Below are positions 1 through 16,929 of a stretch of 64,000 nt of DNA, one piece after another. The notes below the pieces were generated by a model. The model searched no databases and was not told where the DNA came from. It saw nothing but the letters and a program-made list of their open reading frames with translations. This stretch comes from Sphagnum compactum (taxonomy: Eukaryota > Bryophyta > Sphagnopsida > Sphagnales). Each line of letters begins with the position of its first letter. Position 1 is the stretch's first letter. A program made the position numbers and the translations under genes. The DNA lies in assembly GCA_965153455.1 (NCBI GenBank), contig OZ234495.1, positions 10,288,875 to 10,352,874 on the forward strand. The letters run 5' to 3'.

Positions 1-345
1 TTATTCTTGGCTAAACTTCTAACTTTTGGCAAAACTTATATTTCTTCTTGGCTAAACTTATATATCTTCTTGGTTAAAATTTCAACTCTTGGCAAAACCT
101 ATATCTTTTTTTGACTAAACCTTGACCTCCCAACCAAACATTTCTATTTGTTGGCTAAAATTTTACCTCCCAATAATTCTTTTATATCTTTTTGGCTAAA
201 CCTATACCTTTCAACAAAACCTTTATCTCTTTTTAGCTAAACCTTCACCTCTCAACACAATCTTTTTACATATTAGGTAAAGCTTTACCTTTCAACAAAA
301 CCTTTCTATATTTTGGGTAAACCTCTCTATTTCATAATTAAACCT
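1..345. repeat. Degenerate short tandem repeat (ggctaaac family)
   Basis: The phrase 'ggctaaac' and close variants (ggttaaa, gactaaac, agctaaac, gggtaaac) recur about every 30-45 bases from the window edge to about 320, alternating with 'ggcaaaacc' or 'caacaaaacc' phrases. The copies are too diverged for a clean period. The array is cut by the window edge, so its true length is unknown. Confidence 0.6.
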
Positions 346-3200
346 CTACTTTAATAATAATGGAATCCACAAGGTGTAAAATGAACTTCAATATTTTGTT
401 CAATATAAATCAATGAAGGACATAAAAAATAATGTTGATTTTAATTAGAAACAAAAAATTAAGGAGGTAAGAAAAAAAAATCTTGTATTTTCAATGATTA
501 TTTAATTCTGTCACTAAAATCATAAGAAAATAAATGTAAAACATATGGTTTTTAAAAGAGGGTTAAATTTACATAGAGAGGTTGAAGGTTTAGGTTTTGG
601 GCATTATAATTCTTGTGTCAATTTTAAGTTTTAACACCATGTTTGTAATGGTTTGGAATTCCCAAAACTAACACCTATTGTGGGTAACATGTAGGTATTG
701 CCTATTATGGCAAATACTAATAGTAGTTGAAAATTTAATCCCAACATGCAATACCCACGTATGAAAGCAATGCCATTTTTGATCGAAATAAATTTTTTTT
801 TGAATTTTTTTTTTGCTTCTTTAGATTATTTTTCTAATTTCTTGTATTTTGTTTCTCCCTCTAAAATTTTGTTATTTTTTTTCTTGTTCTAAATTATTTT
901 TCTTCTATTTCTTTTTCATAATCAATTTTTTAAATTTATTTATTTTTTAATTTTAAAAATTCAAAACTATCTTCATCAGTTTTTGTTTATCATTAAATAT
1001 GCATATTTTATGCCCAACATTTGGGTATTAAGTGAAACACGAAAAAATTTAGCCAACATTATATGCCTCAAATGTGAGTATTACATAGTTTTATTTTACT
1101 TTTTCTTCTTTTAAATATTTCTCATCACAACGTCAAAAACCAAAAATGAAGGCATTACATACAATGGACCAATCATATTGTGGTGGAGCTTGAATGAAAA
1201 TGGACCTAGATTTTGCAATACCCTCATGATAAAATTGGGGCCCCATTGGAATTGAAATGCAAAAAAACCAAGTCCATGCGATTCCCACATAATTTCTACT
1301 ACCAATTATATTTCATTTATGTAAAGGGTTTAAAATGTAAGTATTACAAATACTTGCCCCTCCGTCATTTAGGTTAGGGTTACTAGAAAGTCCAGAAAAC
1401 TACAATACCTACATTTTCAATATCCAATTCAAATGTCAAAATATGGGTGAATGTAATTCCTACACACTCAATTGCGATTATTCACTATGTACATCAACAC
1501 AACAAATATTTCATCATATTTTTAAATGTGTTGATATTGCATTACCTTCATTCAAAAACACACTTCCTTGTTGTGAAAATGAACTCATTGGCAATACCTA
1601 AATGTAAAACTTTCACTATAACCCCATGTTGCATTACCTATATCCACTAAAGAAAGTCTTCACTATGATAACAACAAAAAAGACAATACCTACATCAAAA
1701 TGGGAAATCCCCCACTGGAAAGGTTATGGGATGGGCAATACCTTCATATATTATCACAACAAAAAGTCATTGTGTCCCATGCAATATGCGAAATTCTATG
1801 CAATATGAAAAAGTTTGCTCACTAACCTTAAACTATTGTACATTAATTGTTTGAAGTAATATGGTGTTACTAGTACATAAAAAGTCCAAATCCACTAATG
1901 ATTCACTAGTTTTTGTAATGAATTAAGTGAATTCTTAGCAAATTTGTCAATTGCTTAGCGAATGGCAATAAGTTGATATGGACAAGTAAATTCACTAACA
2001 TATGAACAACTAAGAAATTTTGAATATTTTAATTATTTAATATTAATTATTTAATCTAGATGATCTAATATTATTATTTATTCTTCCAATTTTTTTTTAA
2101 TTGAGAGTTTCAAGAATATTTGAACCTATCTACCTAGGTAGGTAGAAAACTAACACTTATATATTTGTGTAGGTAGGCAAATAGGTAGGAAAGGGAAATT
2201 GTAAATGGAATGAATAGCCAAAAAATATTTCATTTATGTTGCAATTTCCATTTAAGGTCAAGCATTTCTTCACTCATCCCAAATTGGCATATGCATTTCT
2301 AAGTGAAAAATCAAGAGAAAACACGTTTTTTATATAACTTGTGAGATGAAATTCAAAGACAAAACATATGGGTTAAACCTTTTACTTGCACTTTAGTTTT
2401 AAATTGAGATGGAACTAAAACTTTTCTAAAAACCAACTTTAATTAATAATATCTTTTTCATATTATGTCCAAATGAAATGATTTAAACTTCATTTTGACA
2501 TTTTTTCCAAAATCTACACACTAAAATTATAAAAATAATTTTAAAAAAAACTTGAATTGAAAAAAATTGCATGTAAATCTTGCATTTGAATACATTTCAA
2601 TAGGACATTTAAAAAAAAAAACATCATTATCTTTTTCATACTTTGTTGAAATGAAAGAAAATATTAAAAATATGTATTTGATTTGTATTACATAGTACAG
2701 TTTAATTATGAAATTTAATACAAATAATTCATAAAATATGATGTATCAACATATAATAACATTATTCTCAAAACCATTCAATGTCTCATAATGTATTTAA
2801 GAAATACAATACATTTAAATATAGTATATTAAATACATACAAAATAATTTTATATTATAATATATGAATTTGATTATATAATTTGAAAATATAAATACTT
2901 AAAAAATGAAAATTTTATTATAATTATAAATAACTTTTTATGTTATATGCATTTTATTCAAAAATATTTTAATTAATATAGTATATAATAAATAAATATT
3001 CTCATGTATTATATATAAATGATCTTATATGATAAAACTGTTGAATCAAAAGAACAATATTTTCATGGATGAATATTATGTTTTACATTTTTATCAAGTG
3101 AGGCCCACAAATAAAATATTATTTAGCTAAACAATTATATATAATATGTATACATAATTTTATATGTTCTGTATTTTATATCTTATATACATATGATATA
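346..3200. other. AT-rich intergenic DNA, no gene seen
   Basis: No splice-supported or conserved coding signal was found on either strand. Between about 690 and 1750 the phrase 'caatacc(tac)' and its complement 'ggtattg' recur many times, which suggests an old diverged repeat or nested inverted repeats. From about 2400 to 3200 the sequence is very AT-rich with poly-A and poly-T runs. A short palindromic stretch of 'ctaggtag' units lies near 2130-2185. Confidence 0.5.
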
Positions 3201-3208
3201 GTAGCTCC

Positions 3209-3229
3209 AGCAGCTAGCTACTAGCTGCT
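3209..3229. repeat. Perfect 9-bp inverted repeat
   Basis: The arms agcagctag and ctagctgct are exact reverse complements separated by 3 bases. The repeat sits at the sharp change from AT-rich DNA to the more GC-balanced stretch that follows. Function unknown. Confidence 0.6.
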
Positions 3230-3320
3230 GTCAAAACTCCAAACCGGCCTCCTGCAAGCCTGTCGATCCAGCAGAGTACTACTGCACTACCTTCTGCTAC
3301 ATGACTGGGCGAGCTGTTGA

Positions 3321-3385
3321 GTAGTGTCATAATTAAGCTTTTCAAACATGCTTAATTATTGTCAAATGCTCACGATTGACACTAC
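3321..3385. repeat. Nested imperfect inverted repeat (hairpin)
   Basis: The left arm gtagtgtcat-aattaagc (3321-3338) pairs with two right pieces. The inner piece is gcttaattattgtc (3350-3363) and the outer piece is attgacactac (3375-3385). The result is a two-part stem with a bulge. It could be a MITE fragment or a palindromic relic. No gene lies next to it. Confidence 0.55.
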
Positions 3386-3725
3386 GGAACTCTTGTTTTT
3401 CTCTTTTTTTGCCCATCATTATTATACCCCCACAGAGAAATGAAGTATCTGCTGGGTGTCACTGGAAAAAACCGAAAGAAAAAACATAAAGAGATTTATC
3501 TTGTAGGTCCTGCACTAGGCTGTTCAAAAAGCTAGTCCCTGATGATGCTGCACACCTCTCAAAAAACCCAGACCTGCAGCTGCTGCCATGCCTCTGCAGA
3601 TAGTTCACTGCAATCGTAAAGCGCCCGTGGATCTGCTGTGGATGTGGTTGTGGATCTGCTGTCGTGGTGGGGATGCAGACTGTAAGTAGTATTGGCTGGG
3701 TACTAGCTTTGACGGGTAAGAACTA

Positions 3726-4112
3726 AGAGCATCTCCAGCGGTGCTCAGTATGTGACCCTGCGAAACTTGGATTTTTCACATCCAAGTTTAGTAGTTATGT
3801 ACTCTTTTGCAACCCCACCAATAAAACTGAAACTGGGACAGCATATAGGTGGGGGACTACTAATTAGAAAACCACCTGGACCAATCATTATGATGGGCCA
3901 ATCATAAACACTGGCAGCAGTTAGATCATATGTACTACACTCTTTTGTGCAGGTGCACAGCGCTGCTGCGCCTTTTACCGGCCCACACGGCAACTTGTGC
4001 AATTATTCTGAGCCAAAACCATTTTCCTGAGTCAAACCAGCATATGTTGGATTTCGTTCATCCAATTTTTTACTGTGCAGGATCACATACTGAGCACCAC
4101 TGGAGATGCTCT
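3726..4112. mobile_element. 387-bp MITE, GAGCATCTCCAG-type TIRs
   Basis: The left end starts agagcatctccag (3726-3760). The right end, read in reverse complement (4112-4078), starts with the same bases, and the two ends match at about 33 of 35 positions. The flanks are aagaacta (3718-3725) and aagaactg (4113-4120), an 8-bp target duplication with one mismatch at the last base. The element encodes no transposase. TIRs opening with GAGCATCTCCA are common in plant MITEs. The 8-bp duplication suggests hAT mobilisation, but I did not verify the superfamily. Confidence 0.85.
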
Positions 4113-4120
4113 AAGAACTG

Positions 4121-5059
4121 CCTGTTTTGGTTAGTAAGACTGAATTTGAACCGATTCCCATTTTCAAAACTGGAATTGAAGATCCAAACTGGAACTCTTT
4201 TGAAGAACCAGACCTGTAACATGATTCCCAATTTTATTGATGTGTTAAAATGTATAGGAGAAGGGTCTATTATCAGCAGACCCTTCTGGATTTGAGATCC
4301 TCTCGGGGCTCATACTTGGGAGGATCTCACAGCGAGGAGAGACAGGCTGGTGATTACCTTGGGGATTGTGTAACTTAAGTTACGTGGTAAGGAACAATCG
4401 AAGGCCAGGGATTAGAGTTTGCATGAGGTGGAGTCAAACATACATGGCCCAAATCCAGTAATGCCCCTCACCCGAGGGCTTTAATGTGTGTGTAAAGACC
4501 ATGATTGCATGGTGAGAAGAACTGGAAGTGGGGGGCTTTACAAAAATCATAACGCCCATGCAAGAATCAGACTAATTTTTTCACTATCTAGGCACTTCCT
4601 AGGTCAGCACTTGTAGCCAGCACTTTTGTAAAACTGCTACAGCCCACCTAGGACAATCGCCATTTAATGCTAATTAATGCTGGGGATCCTCACCAGTGCA
4701 CCTACTTGACGAAATGAACATGCATTAGCAAACACAAGCACTTATGGGGAATTGATCCCTTTAAACTGGTCATCTCTACATACGTGACTTACAAAATCAA
4801 TCCAAGTTAACATACATTTACAACTTCAAGAAGACATGGAAAGAAAAAATATTATAAGCATGGAATTGTGACAATTGGGTAGAACATGTCAACATCGTAA
4901 AAAGGAAGATGTTTGGTTTGTAAAACAACCATTGAATTGACCAGAAATAAACACAAAAGCCAACACATTTCTACATATGCAAAAATTGATCCAGTAATTA
5001 CACAAAGCATTATGTTTAACCATCATAACATCATAGTTGTTGTGTTCCTCTCCATTGCT
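4121..5059. other. Intergenic DNA with a dispersed-repeat segment
   Basis: No gene was found. The stretch 4428-4520 resembles 55755-55860: both contain 'ggagtcaa', 'aatgccc', 'tcaccc', a 'ggg(c)cttt' block, 'gtaaa' and 'accatga' in the same order. This indicates a shared repeat family of unknown class. Confidence 0.4.
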
Positions 5060-6810
5060 CAATGCACTTTACATATGGGAAATTTTGTAGAATGTGGAAC
5101 CATGTGTAGAACAAGTGGTAGGTAGGTAGTTGAGCATGTTGTGAAATTTTGATTTCATAAAAGCCAACATAGAATAACACCTTTCAGCTTCCACATTGCC
5201 TATTCTCCACCATAACCAATTTAGCCAAAATCACATATTTAGGGAAGTTGCAAACAAGTACTTGAAATGTTGTTACCAAATGCCACATTCTAGTCAAAGG
5301 ATTGATGTCAAAAGGTGGAGCCATGCATGTTATTACATTTGACTTCATTGTCAAGTTGGAACATGCCTTGTTGGCTATCAAGGTCATTAACATTCAAGTC
5401 TTCAAACACAAAAGGCCTCCACCCCATCCACAAGTTGGGTTTTGCTAGAGAAAAATGTTTTAATCACTTGAAGGCATTTTGGGAAAAACATCTCACAATT
5501 TAGTTACAAAAAATATTGGGGCTACACAATCCGAAGCACATCCATGACACCGCAGGTTGAAAACCTTGTTTCTAATTCTCAAATCAAAGTTTATATATCC
5601 TTTGCCAAAACACCCACAAAACCACATAATTACATTTTTTTTAAAAACATAAATTCAAAAGCAAAAATGGCGGAAACTTTATTACAATTCTTGAATCAAC
5701 ATTTATGTAACCCATGACCTACAAAACACAAAATTACATAAACAAAATAATGCAAAAGGAGGGTTCCAAGGATTTACTTTTACATTGATTTTTCACTAAT
5801 GATTCCACAACAACAAACACATATTTAGTGACAAAGGTATGCATCATGGTCTCCAAATTTCTATGCATTACTCATATATGTTGGCCACTTCCTTCAATGC
5901 CACATGTTGAACTCTAAAATTAATATCAAATATTGATTTCATTTGGATGTTTTCATGCTTGCACTCAAGCAATGACTTGAAGGCTTAGAAAGGGTTTATG
6001 GTACAGTTGGAAGATTATTCACAATACATGTTATATAAATCACCTTAGTAGCCCTTGATAGCATCCACAAGGTTGCACACAAACACATCTTTCATTTGTG
6101 CAAACTTAATGCAAATATGCATACATTTTAGCAAAGGTAAAATACAACCAAATTCCAACAAAAATTGGAGGTCACATAGATGTTCATAATTCATTTTTGC
6201 TTGTTAATTTGTAAGGTTGTCTAACACCATCTGCATCAAAAACATTATGTATTCTGCCATCGATCTTTTAACATGACTCAACATCAAAATCTGTCTTGTT
6301 TTCACATTTTAAAGAATTTTGTTGCCCTTTGTTTCAAAGATTTCAATGAATTTTGTAAACTTTAAATGTTTCTTAGGTGAATGTGCAAAGTAGTTGTGCA
6401 TGGTTTGTAATAGATTTTCAAGGCAAATGACCTTGAAAACAAACATGGTAAGGTTTGCATTTGTGAAATTGGTGCAATGGGCCATATAATGTTCCAATTT
6501 GGCCCATATTTGGCCCAATGATTCATATTCTAACATCAGATGACCCTATTACAACAAATGAAGGAAAATTGCAAATTGAACAACTTTCCTTGTTTTTTTC
6601 CACACCCCATGTGCCAATTATACACCAACATTCTCCCACTTGCATGAAGCAAACGTTTTTTGGTTCTTGGCATGCTTACACACTTTGGAATAATACAAAG
6701 TTTTTCTTTCACATTAGACCCCATATTCCCATTTGCCTTCTTATAACCTACATGCTTACAAAAAAAGTCCCACTTATGAACAAGTATTTTATCCTTACCT
6801 TCCACAAATC
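5060..6810 (-). pseudogene. hAT-like transposase relic (DUF4371/ZNF862-like type)
   Basis: Read on the minus strand, conserved hAT pieces occur in the right N-to-C order but in shifting frames with stops. An N-terminal 'KWDFFCKHVGYKKAN' block lies at 6536-6805. The block 'MAHCTN...LLQTMHNYFAHSPKKHL...ETKGNKIL' lies at 6309-6480. A 'LTMKSN...FDINPLTRMW' block lies at 5240-5350. A hAT dimerisation block 'GNVEAERCYSMLAFMKSKF' at about 5140-5200 is readable only after a frame change. The middle (5400-6300) is not readable. I recognise the family from these blocks, which resemble plant transposase-derived proteins with a DUF4371 core and C-terminal hAT dimerisation domain. No TIRs were located. 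The copy is inactive. Confidence 0.65.
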
Positions 6811-7259
6811 TTACACTTTACAATGTGAAACTTCCATTTTCCCTTATAAACAATTCACCCCATGGGAGTTTTGTTGCCCATTTGTTTTAAAAAATTTGTA
6901 GTGGCATCATAGTTCCACTTCCTAACTTTTACTTTGGATGGGTTGGGCAAATTCTCTTCAGGGTTGTGGGAAGACTCATTGAAGGACATAACAACATCTT
7001 CATTCTAATTTAAATTTGAAGGATAACCATAATAAAAGTACAAGTGAAGAGATGATGGAACAATACCAGGAGATGAAGATGTTGCATCACAAGTAGGAAT
7101 GATAAGAAGACCACCCATAACAAGGTTCTTGGAGGAAAATAAATATTTGAGGTTGTAAGCAAGCAAGACTAGTAATGACAATATGACAAGAGAATATAGC
7201 TATAGTCAACAAAAATTTTATTACAACCCATGTAACTAAACAAACAAAAGATCAACTTT

Positions 7260-9280
7260 ACAAGCTCAAGTCCAATGAGCACATAATAGGCTCCAAAATA
7301 ATAATTGCAACAATATCTCGAAAGTATCATGGGGTGCAGCGTGTTCATTCCCACATATGCATTGAAACAAATGAATATCCAAATCATTAATGGTATGTTC
7401 ACACTGACAACGTGACATATGTGCAATTATAGGATGTGGCAAGCCAAGGCAAGTATGTAACGTTATAAGCAAGTGAGCAAAAGATAAGTGGAATATATGT
7501 GTGTGATAGGACAAGTTAATAACCAAGCGTTCACAATTGGACCTACAAAAGATTAGATACATGTTTGTGTGGTGTTTAAGGGAGCACTACTAGAAGTGTG
7601 GCAAATTTTGCACATGTAGGTAGTTCGTCAAAGAAGTTTGTAAATGAGGATATGACTATATCACAACTTTCAAAGGGGGATGGGGGGAGGGGGTGGGGGA
7701 GGGAAGGTGGGGGGGGGAAACCTAAAAGTAAACAACCTAGGGTGGTAAAGTTTGGGTATCCTATAGTGTTAGCAAGAAAAAAAATGTCAATATCAACATG
7801 TGCCACTTCATCGAAAACAATAAGGTGATCATCTTGTTGGAAATGAATGACAAGTGGAGGAATGAGTAGAACCCAACATCCCAAGAAGGCAAGGGCAACA
7901 AGTTCAACCACTAAAGGAAGGCCAATCCCCCTTAAAAAAAGAAGTAAAATGACTTGATGACAAGCCAAATGACCCATTGTAGTGTTGAAATATCTTGTGC
8001 CCAATAATTTTTCTAACATAGCCATGGTATGTGAATCAAACTCGCCGTAATGTTGCAAGATATGATACAATACGTAATAACTAACGTGCGCGTTAGGCAT
8101 AACAAAATGAAAGCATCATGAAAGCTACATGTGGATTTGCAAGCATAAGGAGGTTAATTATGGTATTAAAATCCTCTTGAAGTGTTTTTATGACACAGGA
8201 TACCTCAAATGGCATAGAACTCATTAGTGCACCTATAATACGAAAGCTTGGGGGAAGTGATATGGATGAATCTAATCCTTGTGGAAACCAACCTACACAT
8301 TTCATGGACTAAATGGAAAGTTTTAATGCTGCAAATTTCATTTGTAATCATAAAAGGTGAGTATCACATATGAAACACAACCAACATTGACAAAAGAGGG
8401 AAAAATACAGGTAAGGTGGGTTGATACAATAAGGTGGAAAACACGAAGATGTGCTAAGGCAAACAATGTTCCACCCAAAAGATCTCCTTGTTATGTACCA
8501 GACTTGGAGGAAATGACTATGAGATCCCCATGTCGAAAAACCTATGAGAAATATAGTGGGGATGGGCACACCTAAAATCATCGAACAAATGGGAAAATTT
8601 GATCCAAGGTATTGATAAAAGATAATAACTCTTGAAAAATGATTGTTCATGATATGAAATTGAAAGCATTATGAACATCCACCTATAGTATCACATAATC
8701 TAGATGCAAATTCAACATAACACAAACCCTGTGGATTAATGTTTCACACTCGCCTTGTGTCACCACACCAAATTGGTGAAGACAAAAATGTTTCACAAAT
8801 GTATCTCTAATCTGAATGGCAAATGTGTGAACAATCAATTAATAAGTCACCTCTCTAATCATGACAAATCGAATGTCACCAGTCTATTTCTCCAAACAAA
8901 TATAATATGGATGGGGAACATGACCATGTGTTCACATACCTAAAAAAAAAAAGTTCAAAGCCACTTACAAAGTCATTAGGAACAAAATAATATCGTAAAA
9001 GTTCATGCACCATATTTAAAAGACCAGCATATGAGAGACATGGTGAACATGCTAAAACAAAACTAAATGTTTTTTGGTCTAAAATAACCTTTGTCTCTAA
9101 ATGGAAATCATCAACAAAAGGGGGGAGGTCAATTTTTATTGATGGATGAAGAAGGTGAAAAGTCATTATGGTTTCATTAAACAAGATCATTAAAATGCTC
9201 AGAACTAATGCACACATTACTTGAACGTACTCTCCTACATTTGCAAATGTGTGCCAATAGGATAACACGAGCCACACTTG
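7260..9280 (-). pseudogene. Non-LTR retrotransposon reverse transcriptase relic
   Basis: Minus-strand fragments in N-to-C order resemble a LINE-like plant reverse transcriptase. 8876-9277 carries the upstream RT region ('SGFELFF' preceded by a 'MVHELLR' helix). 8348-8650 looks like a decayed RT palm segment. 8093-8305 carries 'KCVGWFPQGLD', which in the family follows the catalytic core. 7576-8100 has 'GIGLPLVVELVALAFLG', matching the usual 'GGLGL...AFLGSW' block. 7266-7450 has a Cys/His block 'CQCEHTINDLDIHLFQC' followed by 'GNEHAAPHD', matching the C-terminal zinc-knuckle region. Frames change between pieces and stops are frequent, so it is dead. No poly-A tail or target duplication was identified. 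I recognised the family by pattern and did not search for it. Confidence 0.6.
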
Positions 9281-9290
9281 CCTATTTAGG

Positions 9291-11617
9291 GGATTGATTT
9301 AGGGGAAATATTTTTTAGAATATTATAACAAAAGTCCTCAAATTTATTTTTTAAATCTTGAATTTTTTTAATACTATTATGTTAAGGTTTACGTAAAAGA
9401 TTTTTAAAAAATGTCATTTTGAAAAGTTTTAAAACCCATTTACAAGTGTTTTTTGTGCTTAAAAATAATCGTTACAATGTTTAATGAATGTTTTTAAGAA
9501 CTTTTTATTCATTGGATATTTTCAAATTAATTCTCACGTTCTAATGATATATTAACAACCTTACAATATTAAAAAAAATTATACTTTTAACTCCAAATTA
9601 AATCATCACTTCTAACTATGAAAAACTAAACAAGTGTTACATTTGTTGTGGCTCTTGTTTATGTGATTACACCCAAGTGTCTATATGTGATGTAATCTTG
9701 CCAACGAGAGTGAAGGAAGATCCAAAGCCATCTCCAAAGATGTCCAAGAAGTTAAAGCATGGGGTTTCATGTTTTCACACATGGAGGAATTCATGCCAAG
9801 CTATAATGTCGAATGGATTGATGGCCATACGAATTAATGGAATATGCAAGGCATATTAAACATCGACACAAAGAGCATATGGAATATGGTGGTATGAAGA
9901 AGAGGGTGATAAACCCAAATGAAATATATCAATGATATCTATGGATGCAATCCATGCAGAAGAAAAGAGAAAACTCAATAATGATAAAATCATTGCAACC
10001 CCTATAGTTGATGATTGTCTATGAACGAAGCATGTTAATCGGTGACGAACTAATCCTACCCTTGTGTTGTCTGGTCTCACTGTTCTCTTGTTGCAAAAAC
10101 ATAGTTGCACTTCCTCTACTGCCAGGAACAGGAATACCAATCCTAGCTCCTTACCCCCACTTGAACCCTATTTTCATACTCTTTGAAGGCTATACTTCAC
10201 CCAAAGTACAATGCCAACCAATGTTTCATGCAAGCCCTCATTCTGGTACCCTCATCTAGGTGCCTCAGTCCCTCTCAGTGTACTTAAAGCTCATTAAAAC
10301 TCCTTTAGCATATATCCAAGACTGCTAAAACACATGTACCCTGGCTTTTCTCCTGCTCCATCACTGGTACTTGTGGCACCAGCATACAATGGGAAAGAAG
10401 GACAAACAGAGAACAAAAGCCAAAGTATTTCAAAACCGTGATCTACTCTACATAAAAAACCCATGACAGGAGTACAGAAGCTAAAAAGTCACTGTAATCT
10501 CTACAGTGCACCATCTGCCATTCCTTCATCCTCAGCGATGGCAGTGGGCCTTTTGAAAATGTAGCATAGGCCTTGTGAATCAAAATGCTCTAAATCAAGT
10601 CCACATCACCATAAATGAGAAAGGAAAGAAAAAAATCAACCGATAAAGCTCAACAGATTAGAATCACAAATAAAAATCAGGAAGGCACAAATGATATCCA
10701 AATGGGTGCTCATAATTAGCAGTCATAAGAGTAAGCAAGTGGATAACTCTAGGGTCTCTATGTTATTGAACTGCACCGGAGTCATCGCATAGGAGTAAAC
10801 ATTTAATCAGCACAATCAAACTTAAGTTCCTACCAACAGATTATCAAATTACACAAGAGAAGATCTATATGTTAAGATGGGTGTTTGTTTGGTTCAATGT
10901 GACCATACCAACTGCAGGGCCCCTCTCTGCTTTTGTGACCATGCTAACAGTGGGGCTCCTCTTGCTTTTGGTTCTGCCAGAAAGCTCTCACCAAAGTGAT
11001 GTGTGTTTGTTGTCATGCAGATTTTGAGCCAACAGAGCATAAGTTATTGAATTTAGGTTGACTTTTTGTCTCTGAAATCTCAGGAATGGTTTTTTCACAA
11101 AGAACTAACTTCACATTTTTCTATCAGAATAGTATTGGGATGGGTGACCGTACAGGAGGTTTGATAAATGTAGGCCAATGACATAAGGGCCCACTAGTAC
11201 ACTGCTAATAGTTCTAATGTACAGGCAGGCACACTACAGTGCCCTCCCTGGTGCAGGGCCAAAGCGAGCAGAAAAAATTGCACCCATTGCCTCTAACTGT
11301 ATTCCAAAGAGGCTCAAGATGTGGAGCCCATATTCATATACATATATGTATGAGGAGACACAAAATACTTATCAGTAGAAACATATAACATGATAATTTT
11401 CGGTGATTTAATGTGCAAATTATGCTCTATATTTTTGGCCATGTTCCTATCCATTAAGAAAATACTACACATTCATCTCCTTTGCAGCGGAACATGGTTA
11501 AGTTACAAGAAAGACAATTTAGTTATGTGACATGTATGTTTACCCGTGAAAATTTGCTTGTCATTTAATTGCAAAAGGTCCAAAGGAGGACAACAGCAGA
11601 CATTTCAAACTTAGAAT
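9291..11617. other. Intergenic DNA, no gene recognised
   Basis: 9300-9660 is AT-rich with poly-A runs. 9660-11617 is more balanced in composition but shows no conserved protein or consistent splice model on either strand. The part next to 11618 probably includes the 3' UTR of the citrate synthase gene. A short 5S-rRNA-like stretch lies at 11121-11160 and is listed separately. Confidence 0.45.
11121..11160 (+). other. 5S rRNA-like fragment
   Basis: The bases 'atcagaa' followed by 'tagtattgggatgggtgacc' resemble two parts of plant 5S rRNA: the 'catcagaac' region and the internal-control C-box 'agtactaggatgggtgacc'. The sequence between them in 5S is missing. At about 30 matching bases this may be a 5S-derived fragment or SINE relic, or chance. 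It cannot be a working 5S gene. Confidence 0.3.
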
Positions 11618-16428
<4,811 letters not shown>

Positions 16429-16440
16429 ATTTTTCTTTCA

Positions 16441-16850
16441 CACAAAACCGGCAAATTTTGATACCAAACAAACCCACAGCTTGCAAATTCGGATCCAAAT
16501 TGAAAGAAAGAAATCCAACGAACACAAAACCACAACAACAACAACAACAACAACAACAACTTGAGCGGCACTGAACCGTAGTACACGCGACAATACAATT
16601 TCACGCAAGAAAGACTTATGGCAAAAGAGGATAGACACAAGTACGCCGTGCGCTACGGGTGGGCAGAGCGTTTTAGTCGTAGCGGCAATTCACATAAGGC
16701 CGCGCGGCGCGCCGAAGGGCTCTCGGACGGCCCCGGTGTTCCCAAAGCAATCCTGCTTCATCAAACTTAAAGTTAGTTAAAGTTTAGCATTTTAGGAAGT
16801 GGAGGTTTAGGGTTTAAGGTTAGAAGGCAGCACTTAGGGTTTAATATTAA
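16441..16850 (-). promoter_or_regulatory. Upstream region of CSY with telobox-like motifs
   Basis: The leader next to the start carries a trinucleotide repeat. 16640-16740 is GC-rich with several CpGs, including 'gccgcgcggcgcgcc', unlike the AT-rich surroundings and consistent with an unmethylated promoter. Two telomere-like motifs, tttagggttta (16806-16816) and ttagggttta (16834-16843), read as AAACCCTAA on the gene strand, the plant telobox found in many housekeeping promoters. No TATA box is clear. Confidence 0.45.
16533..16560. repeat. (CAA)n microsatellite in CSY leader
   Basis: About nine CAA units on the plus strand, GTT on the mRNA strand. It lies about 105 bases upstream of the CSY start codon, probably in the 5' UTR. 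Confidence 0.85.
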
Positions 16851-16929
16851 GAGGTGCTACTTCTCCCACATGGGAAGTGGGATTATATGTTTGTTTGTTG
16901 CTAGCTAACATCACGATTCAAGGTTTTTT

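Noticed and set aside
3930-4295. Open reading frame of 121 codons on the plus strand
   Set aside because: It crosses the right end of the MITE and its target duplication, so it is a chance frame.
7598-7828. Gly/Lys-rich plus-strand open frame
   Set aside because: It is the complement of the reverse transcriptase relic over a G-run and shows no homology of its own.
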